Part shown: positions 54,431 to 63,198 of the stretch, one piece after another
Numbering within the stretch: position 1 is the first letter of the stretch
Layout of the letters: each line of letters starts with the position of its first letter
Assembly: GCF_003054325.1 (NCBI RefSeq)
Contig: NZ_QBKU01000001.1
Coordinates: forward strand, 496,001 to 560,000
DNA: 64,000 nt
Origin: Sulfitobacter mediterraneus
GTDB lineage: Bacteria; Pseudomonadota; Alphaproteobacteria; Rhodobacterales; Rhodobacteraceae
Direction: 5' to 3'
The notes under the pieces: model-generated
Database searches by the model: none
What the model was told of the DNA's origin: nothing
The model's input: the letters and a program-made list of their open reading frames with translations, nothing else
Made by a program: the position numbers and the translations under genes

Positions 54431-55260
54431 CTTTGGCAAAAATTCCACTGGCGGGTGTGATTGGATCCCCGATAGCGCATTCCAAGTCTCCGCAAGTGCA
54501 TGGGCATTGGCTCAAAACCTATGGCATTCAAGGGCATTATATCCCGATGGATGTTGCCGCCGCTGATCTGGAACAGGTGATACGCAGCTTGCCACGCATG
54601 GGGTTTGTTGGGGTGAATGTCACGATCCCCCACAAAGAAGCGGTGATGCAAATCGCGGATCTTGTCACGGATCGCGCCATCCTTATTGGCGCGTCAAACA
54701 CGTTGATTTTCCGCAAAGATGGCAAAATTCATGCAGACAATACAGATGGCTATGGCTTTCTTGAAAACCTCAAGACCGGCGCTCCGAATTGGCAACCAAA
54801 GTCTGGTCCTGCGGCCATCCTAGGTGCTGGCGGCGCGGCGCGGGCGGTGATTGCGTCACTCTTGGATGCAGGTGTGCCGGAAATCTTCATCTCCAACCGC
54901 ACGCGCGTCCGGGCCGAAAAGCTGGTATCAGATTTTGGCAACCGCTTGCGGGTGTTTGATTGGGTTCAGGCGGGAAATATGTTGGATGATGCTGCGCTGG
55001 TCGTAAATACAACGTCTTTGGGAATGGTCGGCAAAGGCGAATTGCGGGTGCCTTTGGATGGCCTGTCAAAAGACAGTGTGGTGACAGATTTGGTCTATGC
55101 GCCGCTCAAGACCAATCTTTTGGCCACTGCCGAAGAGATAGGCTGTACCACTGTCGATGGCTTGGGCATGCTGCTGCATCAGGCGGTACCGGGGTTTGAA
55201 CGCTGGTTTGGAAAACGCCCCGAAGTGGACCGCGCCACTAGGGCGGCGGCACTGCGCTGA
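54427..55260 (+). CDS. aroE: Shikimate dehydrogenase
   Basis: 277 residues. NADP-dependent reduction of dehydroshikimate. Shikimate-binding SKSPQVHGHW, catalytic Lys70 in NVTIPHKEA, and DNTDGYGF, then the NADP site GAGGAARAV. Second in maf-aroE-coaE-dnaQ; its TGA shares one base with the coaE ATG. Confidence 0.97.
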   Translation: MTLAKIPLAGVIGSPIAHSKSPQVHGHWLKTYGIQGHYIPMDVAAADLEQVIRSLPRMGFVGVNVTIPHKEAVMQIADLVTDRAILIGASNTLIFRKDGKIHADNTDGYGFLENLKTGAPNWQPKSGPAAILGAGGAARAVIASLLDAGVPEIFISNRTRVRAEKLVSDFGNRLRVFDWVQAGNMLDDAALVVNTTSLGMVGKGELRVPLDGLSKDSVVTDLVYAPLKTNLLATAEEIGCTTVDGLGMLLHQAVPGFERWFGKRPEVDRATRAAALR

Positions 55261-55850
55261 TGTTTTTGCTAGGGCTGACCGGATCTATCGGCATGGGCAA
55301 GTCTACCACTGCCCAGATGTTCGCCGACGAAGGCTGCGCCGTTTGGGACGCGGACGCGGCGGTGCACCGTCTTTATGCCAAAGGCGGCGCAGCGGTGCCA
55401 TTGTTCGCCGAAGCCTTTCCTCAAGCGATTGTTGATGGTGCCGTGTCGCGGCCCGCGCTCAAAGACATCATCGCAAGTGATCCTGCCGCGCTGAAACAAA
55501 TTGAACAGATCGTGCATCCGCTTGTGGGCAAACACCGGGCTGATTTCATAGCGGCCGCCACCAGCGACATCATCGTTTTGGATATCCCAATCCTGTTTGA
55601 AACCGGGGGCGATGCGCATATGGACGCGGTCGCCTGTGTGACCGTCGATCCGCAAACCCAAAAGGAACGGGTGATGGCACGCGGCACTATGACCGAAGCG
55701 CAGTTTGAAACAATCCGCGCCAAACAGATGCCGAACGATGAGAAATGTGAGCGATCAGATTTTATCATCCCTACAGACACCCTTGAAACAGCGCGAAAAG
55801 CGGTGAAAACCACATTGCAGAGCATTCGGGAAAGGCTAGACCATGCGTGA
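55260..55850 (+). CDS. coaE: Dephospho-CoA kinase
   Basis: 196 residues; last step of CoA synthesis. P-loop GLTGSIGMGKST at 5-16, DADAAVHRLYAKGG and DIPILFETGG of the family. Overlaps dnaQ by 8 bases. Confidence 0.97.
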   Translation: MFLLGLTGSIGMGKSTTAQMFADEGCAVWDADAAVHRLYAKGGAAVPLFAEAFPQAIVDGAVSRPALKDIIASDPAALKQIEQIVHPLVGKHRADFIAAATSDIIVLDIPILFETGGDAHMDAVACVTVDPQTQKERVMARGTMTEAQFETIRAKQMPNDEKCERSDFIIPTDTLETARKAVKTTLQSIRERLDHA

Positions 55851-56529
55851 GATTGTTCTCGATACGGAAACAACGGGCTTTGATCCGGAAAGTGGCGACC
55901 GGATTGTCGAGATTGGCGCAGTCGAGTTGATGGGTCATATGGCAACGGGCGAAACCTATCACGTTTACATCAACCCCGAACGCTACATGCCCGATGAGGC
56001 CTTTCAGGTGCACGGGCTTGGGGATGAGTTTCTGGCCGATAAACCCAAGTTTGCGGAAATCGGACAAAGCTTTCTGGATTTCATTGGTGATTCCAAACTG
56101 ATCATTCACAACGCCGCCTTTGACGTTAAGTTTCTCAATGCAGAACTGAAATGGATGAACCTGCCGCAAATCCCATGGGAACAGGCGATTGATACGCTGG
56201 CGATTGCTCGCAAACGGTTTCCCGGATCGCCGGCATCGTTGGATGCGCTGTGCCGTAGGTTTGGTATCGACAACAGCTCGCGAACCTTGCACGGCGCCTT
56301 GCTGGACAGTGAAATTCTGGCGGAAGTGTATCTTGAGCTGATCGGCGGGCGGCAGCCTGACTTTGCGCTGTCATCTGCGCCAGATCAAAAATCGGGGACT
56401 GTCGTTGAGGCGTGGAAACCCAAACCGCGACCAACCCCCCTTCCCTCAAGGCTCAGCGAGGAAGAAGCCGCCGCCCATGCCGAATTTCTCGGGCAACTGG
56501 GCGACGACGTGCTTTGGTCTAAGACTTAA
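55843..56529 (+). CDS. dnaQ: DNA polymerase III epsilon subunit (3'-5' exonuclease)
   Basis: 228 residues, proofreading exonuclease. Exo I DTETTGF with Asp7 and Glu9, Exo II HNAAFDVKFLN, Exo III HGALLDSEILAEVY. Fourth gene of the maf operon; its stop overlaps the secB stop on the other strand (56526-56529). Confidence 0.97.
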   Translation: MREIVLDTETTGFDPESGDRIVEIGAVELMGHMATGETYHVYINPERYMPDEAFQVHGLGDEFLADKPKFAEIGQSFLDFIGDSKLIIHNAAFDVKFLNAELKWMNLPQIPWEQAIDTLAIARKRFPGSPASLDALCRRFGIDNSSRTLHGALLDSEILAEVYLELIGGRQPDFALSSAPDQKSGTVVEAWKPKPRPTPLPSRLSEEEAAAHAEFLGQLGDDVLWSKT

Positions 56530-56999
56530 GCGTTTTCAGGTGACGCTTCTGCCTGACGGCGCGCCACTTCGTTGCGGTACATCGACATAAAGTCGATGTT
56601 TTCAAGGTTCAGCGGCGGGAAGCCACCATCACGGGTGACATCGCTGACCACACGGCGCAGGAACGGGAAGATCATGCGCGGGCATTCGATCAACAGGAAT
56701 GGATGGATCTGGTCGTCTGGCACGTTCTCGATGTGGAAAATGCCGACATAGTCGATCTCAAGCACAAACAGCGTTGCATCTGTTCCTTTGTTCTTGGATG
56801 TCACTTTCAGCTTGATCGCGCTTTCGTACTGGTGATCGGTGCCATGCTTTTTCGCATCAAGGTTCACCTGAACCTGCACGTCTGGCTGTACGTCAGACGG
56901 GGCGCCTTGCTGTGCCATGATGTTTTCAAAAGACATGTCGCGGATATATTGCCCCAAGACACGCATCTGTGGTTGTGCTGGTGCTGCTTCTTCGGCCAT
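56526..56999 (-). CDS. secB: Protein-export chaperone SecB
   Basis: 157 residues from ATG at 56997-56999 with GAGGGA upstream (MAEEAAPAQPQMRVLGQYIR). Cytoplasmic holdase that hands preproteins to SecA; tetramer. Conserved family stretches LECPRMIFPFLRRVVSDVTR and PPLNLENIDF are present. secA lies at the far left of the window. Confidence 0.97.
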   Translation of the reverse strand: MAEEAAPAQPQMRVLGQYIRDMSFENIMAQQGAPSDVQPDVQVQVNLDAKKHGTDHQYESAIKLKVTSKNKGTDATLFVLEIDYVGIFHIENVPDDQIHPFLLIECPRMIFPFLRRVVSDVTRDGGFPPLNLENIDFMSMYRNEVARRQAEASPENA

Positions 57000-57057
57000 C
57001 GGATTTTCCCTCAAGAAATATAAATCTCAGCGGGCTTAGCAGGTTGGCACGCGGCCC

Positions 57058-57537
57058 TCAATGCTTTGTCCAGCCTGAGGGGCCTCTGTCCGTATCTGCC
57101 GGTTCGGAAATTTCATGATAATCGCCATCAATGATATCATCCTGATGCGGATCTGACCGTGGTGGGCCGCTGCGCTGTGCGAAACCCTGAACGTTGATCC
57201 GCGCCCGGATCGCGTGAAAGGCGGCCTGTCTGAACTGCGGCACCAAAAGCGCAAAACCAACCGCATCGGTGAAAAAACCCGGTGTCAGTAGCAAAGCACC
57301 GGCAAACAGGATCATTGCGCCATGCACCAAAGGTTCGGTGGGGTCGCGCAATTCCGAAAAAGAGCTGCGCAATTGTCCCAGCGCCATCATCCCCTGATTG
57401 CGGACCAGCCATGTGCCCAGAAACGCTGTGATCAACACAATGGCCAATGTCCAGCCAAGGCCGATAGCCCCCCCGATCTGGATGAACAGACTGATCTCAA
57501 TCAGCGGTACAGCGATAAATGCGATCAAAAGCCACAT
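57058..57537 (-). CDS. FxsA-family membrane protein
   Basis: 159 residues from ATG at 57535-57537 with AGGACG upstream. Three or four membrane helices (MWLLIAFIAVPLIEISLFI, WTLAIVLITAFLGTWLVRNQ, LFAGALLLTPGFFTDAVGFA) as in FxsA, then a polar tail with DPHQDDIIDGDYHEI, the common family ending. E. coli FxsA affects phage T7 exclusion; its cellular role is unclear. Divergent from the Tim44 gene, 104 bp. Confidence 0.88.
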   Translation of the reverse strand: MWLLIAFIAVPLIEISLFIQIGGAIGLGWTLAIVLITAFLGTWLVRNQGMMALGQLRSSFSELRDPTEPLVHGAMILFAGALLLTPGFFTDAVGFALLVPQFRQAAFHAIRARINVQGFAQRSGPPRSDPHQDDIIDGDYHEISEPADTDRGPSGWTKH

Positions 57538-57641
57538 ATGCAAACGTCCTTTCAGGTGGGGCGGAGTGGACTTGCCCCAGTCAAGCACCTACATAAGAGC
57601 TTAACCGATATGTTTCCATGCTTTGCCCAAACGAGGTCCCG

Positions 57642-58301
57642 ATGAATTCACCTATAATACAGCTTCTGGTGTTGGCCGGTATTGCAGTATTCCTGATTTT
57701 GCGCCTGAAAAACGTGTTGGGAACGCGCGAAGGCTTTGAAAAGCCTCCCGTCGTCGATCAAGAGCCGGCACGCCGCGCAGGCCCCGCATTCGAGGTGATC
57801 GAAGGTGGGCCGGATCTGGATATCACCGATCATGTTCCGGAAGACAGTGACGCTGGCAAGGCACTTGCCGAGATGAAGCGGCTTGAGCCGTCCTTTGGGG
57901 TCAGCGATTTTCTTGGCGGCGCACGCGGCGCTTATGAAATGATCGTGATGGGGTATGAACGCGGTGAACTGGCCGAGATCCAGCCATTCCTGTCCGAAGA
58001 CATCTATGAAAGCTTTGTTGACGGTGTGGCCGCCCGCGAAGATCAGGGCCTGACCATTGAGGCCAATTTTTTCGGTGTGCGCGAAATGGAGCTGGTGAAT
58101 GCCACGCTGGATCCGGACACCAGAGAAGCAGAAATGACGATCCGTTTCGTGGCCGAATTGACCTCTGCCGTGCGCGATCGCGGCGGTGATATCGTCGAAG
58201 GCAGCGTCACGGACATCAAACGCCAGAAAGACACATGGGTGTTTGCCCGCATAATGGGCTCGGATGATCCGAATTGGCTGTTGGTTTCTACAGACGGGTA
58301 A
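57642..58301 (+). CDS. Tim44-domain membrane-anchored protein
   Basis: 219 residues from ATG at 57642 with GAGGT upstream. One N-terminal membrane helix (IIQLLVLAGIAVFLILRLKN) then a charged linker and a Tim44-like domain (about 100-215: YEMIVMGYERGELAEIQPFL and AEMTIRFVAELTSAV). In alphaproteobacteria such proteins (TimA) are relatives of the mitochondrial import motor part Tim44. MltA's start overlaps its end by 28 bases. Confidence 0.87.
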   Translation: MNSPIIQLLVLAGIAVFLILRLKNVLGTREGFEKPPVVDQEPARRAGPAFEVIEGGPDLDITDHVPEDSDAGKALAEMKRLEPSFGVSDFLGGARGAYEMIVMGYERGELAEIQPFLSEDIYESFVDGVAAREDQGLTIEANFFGVREMELVNATLDPDTREAEMTIRFVAELTSAVRDRGGDIVEGSVTDIKRQKDTWVFARIMGSDDPNWLLVSTDG

Positions 58302-59335
58302 CCGGTGCGCTTGCCGCACTGGCCATGGCGGGGATCGCTGAGGTGAGCCCTGCAAACGCCAGTGATGTGACTTATCAGGTGTTGTCCTTTGACCAGCTGG
58401 ACGGCTGGGCAAAAGACGATCACGAAAAGGCGCTCAAGGTTTTTCTTAATACCTGCCGTGACATGAAAGACCCCGATTGGCGGGCATTGTGCCAGTTTGC
58501 CGAAGCCGATCCCGAGCCGCGCCAGTTTTTCGAACTGTTCTTTCGCCCCGTCTTGATCGAAGACGGTCAAGACGCCCTGTTCACCGGTTATTTCGAGCCG
58601 GAACTGGACGGCGATCTTTATCGATCAGCGCGGTATCGCTATCCGGTCTACAAAATGCCGCCCGAAGCACTGCGCAGCAATCCTTGGCTGACCCGCCGCG
58701 AGATCCTGAGCAGCGATGTGATGGCGGGCCGCGGGCTTGAAATCGCATGGGTCGATGATCCGGTTGAGCTGTTTTTTCTGCAAATCCAAGGGTCTGGTCG
58801 CATTCGCCTGCCCGGTGGGCGGTCCATCCGTGTGGGTTACCGCGGCTCCAACGGGCATCCCTATAGATCCATCGGTGTGGAATTGGTGCGCCGCGGTGTC
58901 TATGACGCCCATCAGGTCAGTGCGCAGGTGATCAAAAACTGGGTGCGGCGCAATCCGGTGCAGGGGCGCGACCTGTTGTTTCACAATCCATCTTACGTGT
59001 TCTTTCGGGAGGTCAGCAAAGTGCCCGCTGATCAAGGGCCACTGGGCGCGATGAACCGGTCCGTGACTGATATGCGTTCAGTGGCAGTTGATCCGCGCTA
59101 TGTCTCATTGGGCGCGCCGGTCTGGTTGGAGAAAGACGGCAAAAACCCACTGCGCCGTTTGATGATTGCGCAAGACACCGGATCGGCGATCAAAGGCGCA
59201 CAGCGGGCCGATATTTTCTTTGGTACCGGTGACCGGGCCGGACGGGCCGCAGGCAAGCTGCGCGATCCGGGACGTATGGTTGTGCTGATGCCGATCCAAC
59301 GCGCCTATGCCTTGCTGCCGGAAAGCGCGATATGA
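58274..59335 (+). CDS. mltA: Membrane-bound lytic murein transglycosylase A
   Basis: 353 residues with a TTG start at 58274 giving a credible signal peptide (ALAALAMAGIAEVSPANA). MltA domain (about 80-245) with TGYFEPELDGD and QIQGSGRIRLPGG, then the 3D domain at about 255-350 with IAQDTGSAIKGAQRADIFFG and its Asp residues. Cuts peptidoglycan chains to 1,6-anhydro ends. Translationally linked to the Tim44 gene (28-base overlap) and to smr (4-base overlap). Confidence 0.93.
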   Translation: MAVGFYRRVTGALAALAMAGIAEVSPANASDVTYQVLSFDQLDGWAKDDHEKALKVFLNTCRDMKDPDWRALCQFAEADPEPRQFFELFFRPVLIEDGQDALFTGYFEPELDGDLYRSARYRYPVYKMPPEALRSNPWLTRREILSSDVMAGRGLEIAWVDDPVELFFLQIQGSGRIRLPGGRSIRVGYRGSNGHPYRSIGVELVRRGVYDAHQVSAQVIKNWVRRNPVQGRDLLFHNPSYVFFREVSKVPADQGPLGAMNRSVTDMRSVAVDPRYVSLGAPVWLEKDGKNPLRRLMIAQDTGSAIKGAQRADIFFGTGDRAGRAAGKLRDPGRMVVLMPIQRAYALLPESAI

Positions 59336-59913
59336 AAAAGCGCGGTTTGAATGACGAAGATCTGGCGCTCTGGCGCAAGGTGACGGATCGGACAGAGCGG
59401 CTTGACCTCAAATCGCTGTTCCGGGCCGAAATTGACGCCCCGCATCCAACCGCGCCCGCCATTCGCCGCGCCCAAGCCGCACTGAGCGGCAAGGGCAGCG
59501 GCATGCCGCGTAAAGCGCCCACATCGGTTTCGCCTGCATTTGCCGATCCGCTTGGGCCAGCCTCGGTTCAGATGGACAAAAAAGCGTTTACCAAGCTCAA
59601 ACGCGGCAAGATCAAACCCGAGGGCAAGATCGATCTGCACGGCATGACCCTTGATCAGGCGCATCCGGTGCTCAACCGGTATATTCTTAATGCCCATCGC
59701 AGCGGTAAACGTCTGGTTCTGGTGGTCACGGGCAAGGGCAAGCGCCGCGATGAAGGGGGGCCTATTCCCGTCCGGTATGGGGTGTTGCGCCATCAGGTGT
59801 TGCATTGGCTGAATGCGCCGCCGCTGTCATCGGTGGTGATGCAGGTCAGTCAGGCTCATGTCAGCCATGGGGCCGATGGCGCCTATTATGTCTATCTGCG
59901 GCGGCACCGCTAG
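59332..59913 (+). CDS. Smr-domain protein
   Basis: 193 residues with an Arg/Lys-rich N-terminus, then the Smr domain (about 98-193) IDLHGMTLDQAHPVLNRYIL, VVTGKGKR and ending YYVYLRRHR. Smr domains nick DNA or RNA; its role here is unknown. Its stop overlaps the stop of the MFS gene on the other strand. Confidence 0.93.
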   Translation: MKKRGLNDEDLALWRKVTDRTERLDLKSLFRAEIDAPHPTAPAIRRAQAALSGKGSGMPRKAPTSVSPAFADPLGPASVQMDKKAFTKLKRGKIKPEGKIDLHGMTLDQAHPVLNRYILNAHRSGKRLVLVVTGKGKRRDEGGPIPVRYGVLRHQVLHWLNAPPLSSVVMQVSQAHVSHGADGAYYVYLRRHR

Positions 59914-61127
59914 CGGCCCAGAGTGGGCCGGTATCTGACGATGCCAAAGGTCGCAAGGCCCGCCGCGGCAAAGTAATAGACGGCGATTGGCAACATCTGA
60001 TCGGGGAAATCGACGCCAAAATCAATGAACGCGCCGGTGACCCCTGGTCCGATGGCAGACCCAAACACCATCAACGCCGCCGCGACAGATTTGATAGATC
60101 CGATATGCCGTGTCCCAAAATATTCGGGCCAGAACGCGGTCGCGCCCGTGGATTGCAGCCCCTGTCCCACACCAAAGATCATCAGACCGATCCCTGCCCA
60201 AAAGATCGTATCGGCATAGGCCAGCACCGCAAAGCCAAGGCCGAAAGGGATCATTTGCACAGGCACCACCCGGCTGACGCCAAAGCGGTCAATCGCCCAA
60301 CCCGAGGCAAAGGTCGCCACGACTGCCGCCAGCGTATAGATCGGCATCAAGGCGACAAACGCGACCAACTCCCATCCCTTGACCTCAACCAGATGCACTT
60401 GCTGAAAGAACAGCGCAGTGCCCCAGGCGGAGGGGCCAACAACCATCGGGATCATCAAGAAAAACAAACCGGAGCGCAGCATCTCACCGCGTGTCCAGTG
60501 CCGCCCATGCATTCCGGCGATCTGTGCTTCGTCCGCCATGCTTTGCGGTGTGCGTTCGCGGCGCAGCAGGATCAGCAGGAATGGTATGGTCAGGATCACT
60601 AGCACAGCCGCAAGCAACCAAAGACTGCGCCAATGCATCACGGCAAAAAGCGCGACAAACACGACAGGCAAGATAGCCTGCCCCGCTGCAAACCCCATAG
60701 ATGCCAGCGAAAGCGCCTTGCCACGCGAGGCTTCAAACCAGCGCACCATCGCCACCGCGCCCAGCTGTGACATCATCCCTTGTCCGGTGAGGCGCAGCGC
60801 AAAAATCACCATGACCAACAAAACCCAATTGGCCACCCAAGCCATCGCCACACACGCCAGCGCCAGACCGATCATCACCAACAGCGCCAGCGCCCGCACT
60901 CGAAACCGGTCTGTCAGGACGCCTGCCCAGATCATCGTGATTGCGGAAAGGGTTGTCCCGATGGTGTAAATGCCGCCCCATTGTCCGTCAGACAGGCCAA
61001 AATCACCTTTGATTTCACCCGCGAACAGCGAGATGAAATAGGTTTGCCCATAGGACGAGGTGAATGTGATCAGAAAACCGGCCAGCAGAAAAAGCCAGTT
61101 CCGGTGCATAAATCGGAAATAATCCAT
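59910..61127 (-). CDS. MFS transporter
   Basis: 405 residues, about 12 membrane helices. The first loop GGIYTIGTTLSAITMIWAGV and conserved charged DRFRVRALAL fit MFS. Substrate unknown; bacterial relatives are often metabolite or drug exporters. Its ribosome-binding site AAAGGG lies inside a 7-bp hairpin (61129-61153). Confidence 0.88.
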   Translation of the reverse strand: MDYFRFMHRNWLFLLAGFLITFTSSYGQTYFISLFAGEIKGDFGLSDGQWGGIYTIGTTLSAITMIWAGVLTDRFRVRALALLVMIGLALACVAMAWVANWVLLVMVIFALRLTGQGMMSQLGAVAMVRWFEASRGKALSLASMGFAAGQAILPVVFVALFAVMHWRSLWLLAAVLVILTIPFLLILLRRERTPQSMADEAQIAGMHGRHWTRGEMLRSGLFFLMIPMVVGPSAWGTALFFQQVHLVEVKGWELVAFVALMPIYTLAAVVATFASGWAIDRFGVSRVVPVQMIPFGLGFAVLAYADTIFWAGIGLMIFGVGQGLQSTGATAFWPEYFGTRHIGSIKSVAAALMVFGSAIGPGVTGAFIDFGVDFPDQMLPIAVYYFAAAGLATFGIVRYRPTLGR

Positions 61128-61128
61128 G

Positions 61129-61153
61129 CCCTTTCATCTGTCAGCCGAAAGGG
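61129..61153 (-). repeat. Stem-loop burying the MFS ribosome-binding site
   Basis: CCCTTTC (61129-61135) and GAAAGGG (61147-61153), a perfect 7-bp stem with an 11-base loop immediately before the MFS ATG at 61127. The AAAGGG of the ribosome-binding site is in the stem. Confidence 0.55.
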
Positions 61154-61178
61154 AATGGAAAGAGGTAATCTTGGATGA

Positions 61179-61228
61179 GGCTGGCGGCAGCGCCGGTCTT
61201 GAATGTAGTTGCCGCCTGCCAGCTAGCC
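61179..61228 (-). repeat. Imperfect inverted repeat after hslU
   Basis: GGCGGCA (61183-61189) and TGCCGCC (61210-61216), with outer GGCT/AGCC, 3 bases downstream of the hslU stop. No T run; it may protect the end of the hslVU message. Confidence 0.4.
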
Positions 61229-61230
61229 TA

Positions 61231-62532
61231 TCAAAGCACGTAACGGCTTAGATCAGCAGACCGCGTCAATTCACCAAGGTTTTCCTCAACAAAAGCGGCA
61301 TCCACGACCACTTCATCCCCTGATCGGTCTGGCGCGGTAAAGGACAGCTCCTCAAACACCCGTTCCATCACGGTATAAAGGCGCCGTGCACCGATGTTTT
61401 CAATGGTTTGGTTCACATCCGCCGCAATCTTGGCCAGTGCCGCGATCCCTTCGGGTGTGAACGAAACAGTCACCTCTTCGGTGCCCATCAAGGCGGTATA
61501 TTGCAGCGTCAACGCGTTGTCGGTTTCGGTGAGAATGCGCACAAAATCCGCCTCGGTCAGCGCGCGCAACTCAACCCGGATCGGCAATCGGCCCTGCAAT
61601 TCCGGCAGCAGGTCGGATGGCTTGGCAATATGGAATGCACCAGAGGCGATAAACAGCACATGATCGGTTTTCACCGGCCCATGTTTGGTGCTGACGGTGG
61701 TGCCTTCGATCAGGGGAAGTAGATCGCGCTGCACCCCTTCGCGGCTCACATCGCCGCCACGGGCATCTGATCGGGCGCACACTTTGTCGATCTCATCCAG
61801 AAACACGATCCCGTTCTGCTCAACCGCCTCAATCGCGGCGCGTGTAACGGTTTCATCATCCAGCAGTTTGTCCGCCTCTTCGCCAATCAATGTCTCATAG
61901 CTTTCTGCCACTGACAGCCGCTTTTTCGTGGTGCGTCCGCCCATCGCCTTGCCAAACATATCACCGAGGTTCAGCATCCCTGCCCCCGGTTGACCGGGAA
62001 TATCCATCATCTGAAACGGGTTGGAACTGTCAGCCAGTTCCAGATCGATCATCGTATCGTCCAGCTCTCCTGCTTTGAGCTTTTTGCGGAACATCTCACG
62101 GGTGCCTTCGCGGGCATCGGTCCCGGCAATGGCATCAATCACACGCTCCTCTGCTGCCTTATGTGCGCTGGCTTTGACGTCTTCGCGCATGTGTTCGCGG
62201 GTCATCGCGATGGCAGCATCGACCAGATCGCGCACGATCTGCTCCACGTCACGCCCGACATAGCCGACTTCTGTAAACTTTGTTGCCTCAACCTTGAGAA
62301 ACGGCGCGCGGGCCAGCTTGGCCAATCGGCGGCTGATCTCGGTTTTGCCAACGCCGGTGGGCCCGATCATAAGGATGTTCTTGGGGTAAACTTCATCGCG
62401 CAGATCATCGGCCAGTTGCTTGCGCCGCCACCGGTTGCGCAGGGCCACGGCCACGGCGCGTTTTGCGTCCGCTTGGCCAATGATGAAACGGTCCAGTTCT
62501 GAAACGATTTCGCGGGGGGTCAGATCGGTCAT
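61231..62532 (-). CDS. hslU: ATP-dependent protease ATPase subunit HslU
   Basis: 433 residues. Unfoldase of the HslUV (ClpYQ) protease. Walker A GPTGVGKT at 57-64, Walker [13 protein letters not shown], sensor and C-terminal [20 protein letters not shown] that docks into HslV. Overlaps hslV by four bases (ATGA). Confidence 0.98.
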   Translation of the reverse strand: MTDLTPREIVSELDRFIIGQADAKRAVAVALRNRWRRKQLADDLRDEVYPKNILMIGPTGVGKTEISRRLAKLARAPFLKVEATKFTEVGYVGRDVEQIVRDLVDAAIAMTREHMREDVKASAHKAAEERVIDAIAGTDAREGTREMFRKKLKAGELDDTMIDLELADSSNPFQMMDIPGQPGAGMLNLGDMFGKAMGGRTTKKRLSVAESYETLIGEEADKLLDDETVTRAAIEAVEQNGIVFLDEIDKVCARSDARGGDVSREGVQRDLLPLIEGTTVSTKHGPVKTDHVLFIASGAFHIAKPSDLLPELQGRLPIRVELRALTEADFVRILTETDNALTLQYTALMGTEEVTVSFTPEGIAALAKIAADVNQTIENIGARRLYTVMERVFEELSFTAPDRSGDEVVVDAAFVEENLGELTRSADLSRYVL

Positions 62533-63086
62533 TGGCTGATTTTCTCCACGGTCAGGTTGCCGTTTGTATAAACGCAGATGTCAGAAGCGATGGCCATCGC
62601 ATCACGTGCAACCGCCTCGGCATCGCGGTCGCTGTCGATCAGGCCCCGTGCGGCAGCCAGCGCAAAGTTTCCCCCAGATCCGATTGCCGCCACATCGTGC
62701 TCGGGCTCAAGCACATCCCCGGCACCGGTGATAACCAACAGATCATTGCCATCGGTTACAATCAGCATCGCCTCAAGCTTTTGAAGGTATTTGTCTGTGC
62801 GCCAGTCTTTGGCCAGTTCCACACTTGCGCGGGCCAATTGACCGGGCGTTGCCTCAAGCTTGGCCTCAAGCCGTTCGAGCAGGGTGAATGCATCGGCGGT
62901 TGATCCAGCAAAACCAGCGACCACGTCAAACCCACCGGGCGACAACCGTCGCACCTTGCGGGCCGTTCCCTTGATCACGGTCTGGCCAATGCTCACTTGA
63001 CCGTCCCCCGCAATCACCACTTCACCGGCCTTTTTGACCCCAATAATCGTGGTCCCGTGCCAGCCGGGAAAATCCTGATGTGCCAT
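62529..63086 (-). CDS. hslV: ATP-dependent protease peptidase subunit HslV
   Basis: 185 residues. Threonine peptidase; the propeptide is removed before Thr12 in [20 protein letters not shown]. Heat-shock-type promoter 26 bp upstream (63112-63142). Confidence 0.97.
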   Translation of the reverse strand: MAHQDFPGWHGTTIIGVKKAGEVVIAGDGQVSIGQTVIKGTARKVRRLSPGGFDVVAGFAGSTADAFTLLERLEAKLEATPGQLARASVELAKDWRTDKYLQKLEAMLIVTDGNDLLVITGAGDVLEPEHDVAAIGSGGNFALAAARGLIDSDRDAEAVARDAMAIASDICVYTNGNLTVEKISQ

Positions 63087-63111
63087 GCGCGGCCTCCTGT
63101 CTGCTTGGGAT

Positions 63112-63142
63112 CTATATGGCCTTCTCGCCGGTTGCGTACAAG
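63112..63142 (-). promoter_or_regulatory. RpoH-like heat-shock promoter of hslVU
   Basis: Minus strand: CTTGTA (63137-63142) then, after 17 bases, CCATATAG (63112-63119), close to the alphaproteobacterial sigma-32 pattern CTTGAA / CCATAT. Position fits the start of the hslVU transcript. Confidence 0.5.
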
Positions 63143-63180
63143 GGTGGCTGCCCTTGCCCGCCCGCCCGTCACTGGCTAGC

Positions 63181-63198
63181 GTTCCTTGATGAAGGAAC
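63181..63198. repeat. Inverted repeat with the start codon of the next gene in its loop
   Basis: GTTCCTT (63181-63187), loop GATG, AAGGAAC (63192-63198). The ATG at 63189-63191 of the divergent gene is in the loop, and AAGGA is downstream of, not before, this ATG. Confidence 0.55.
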
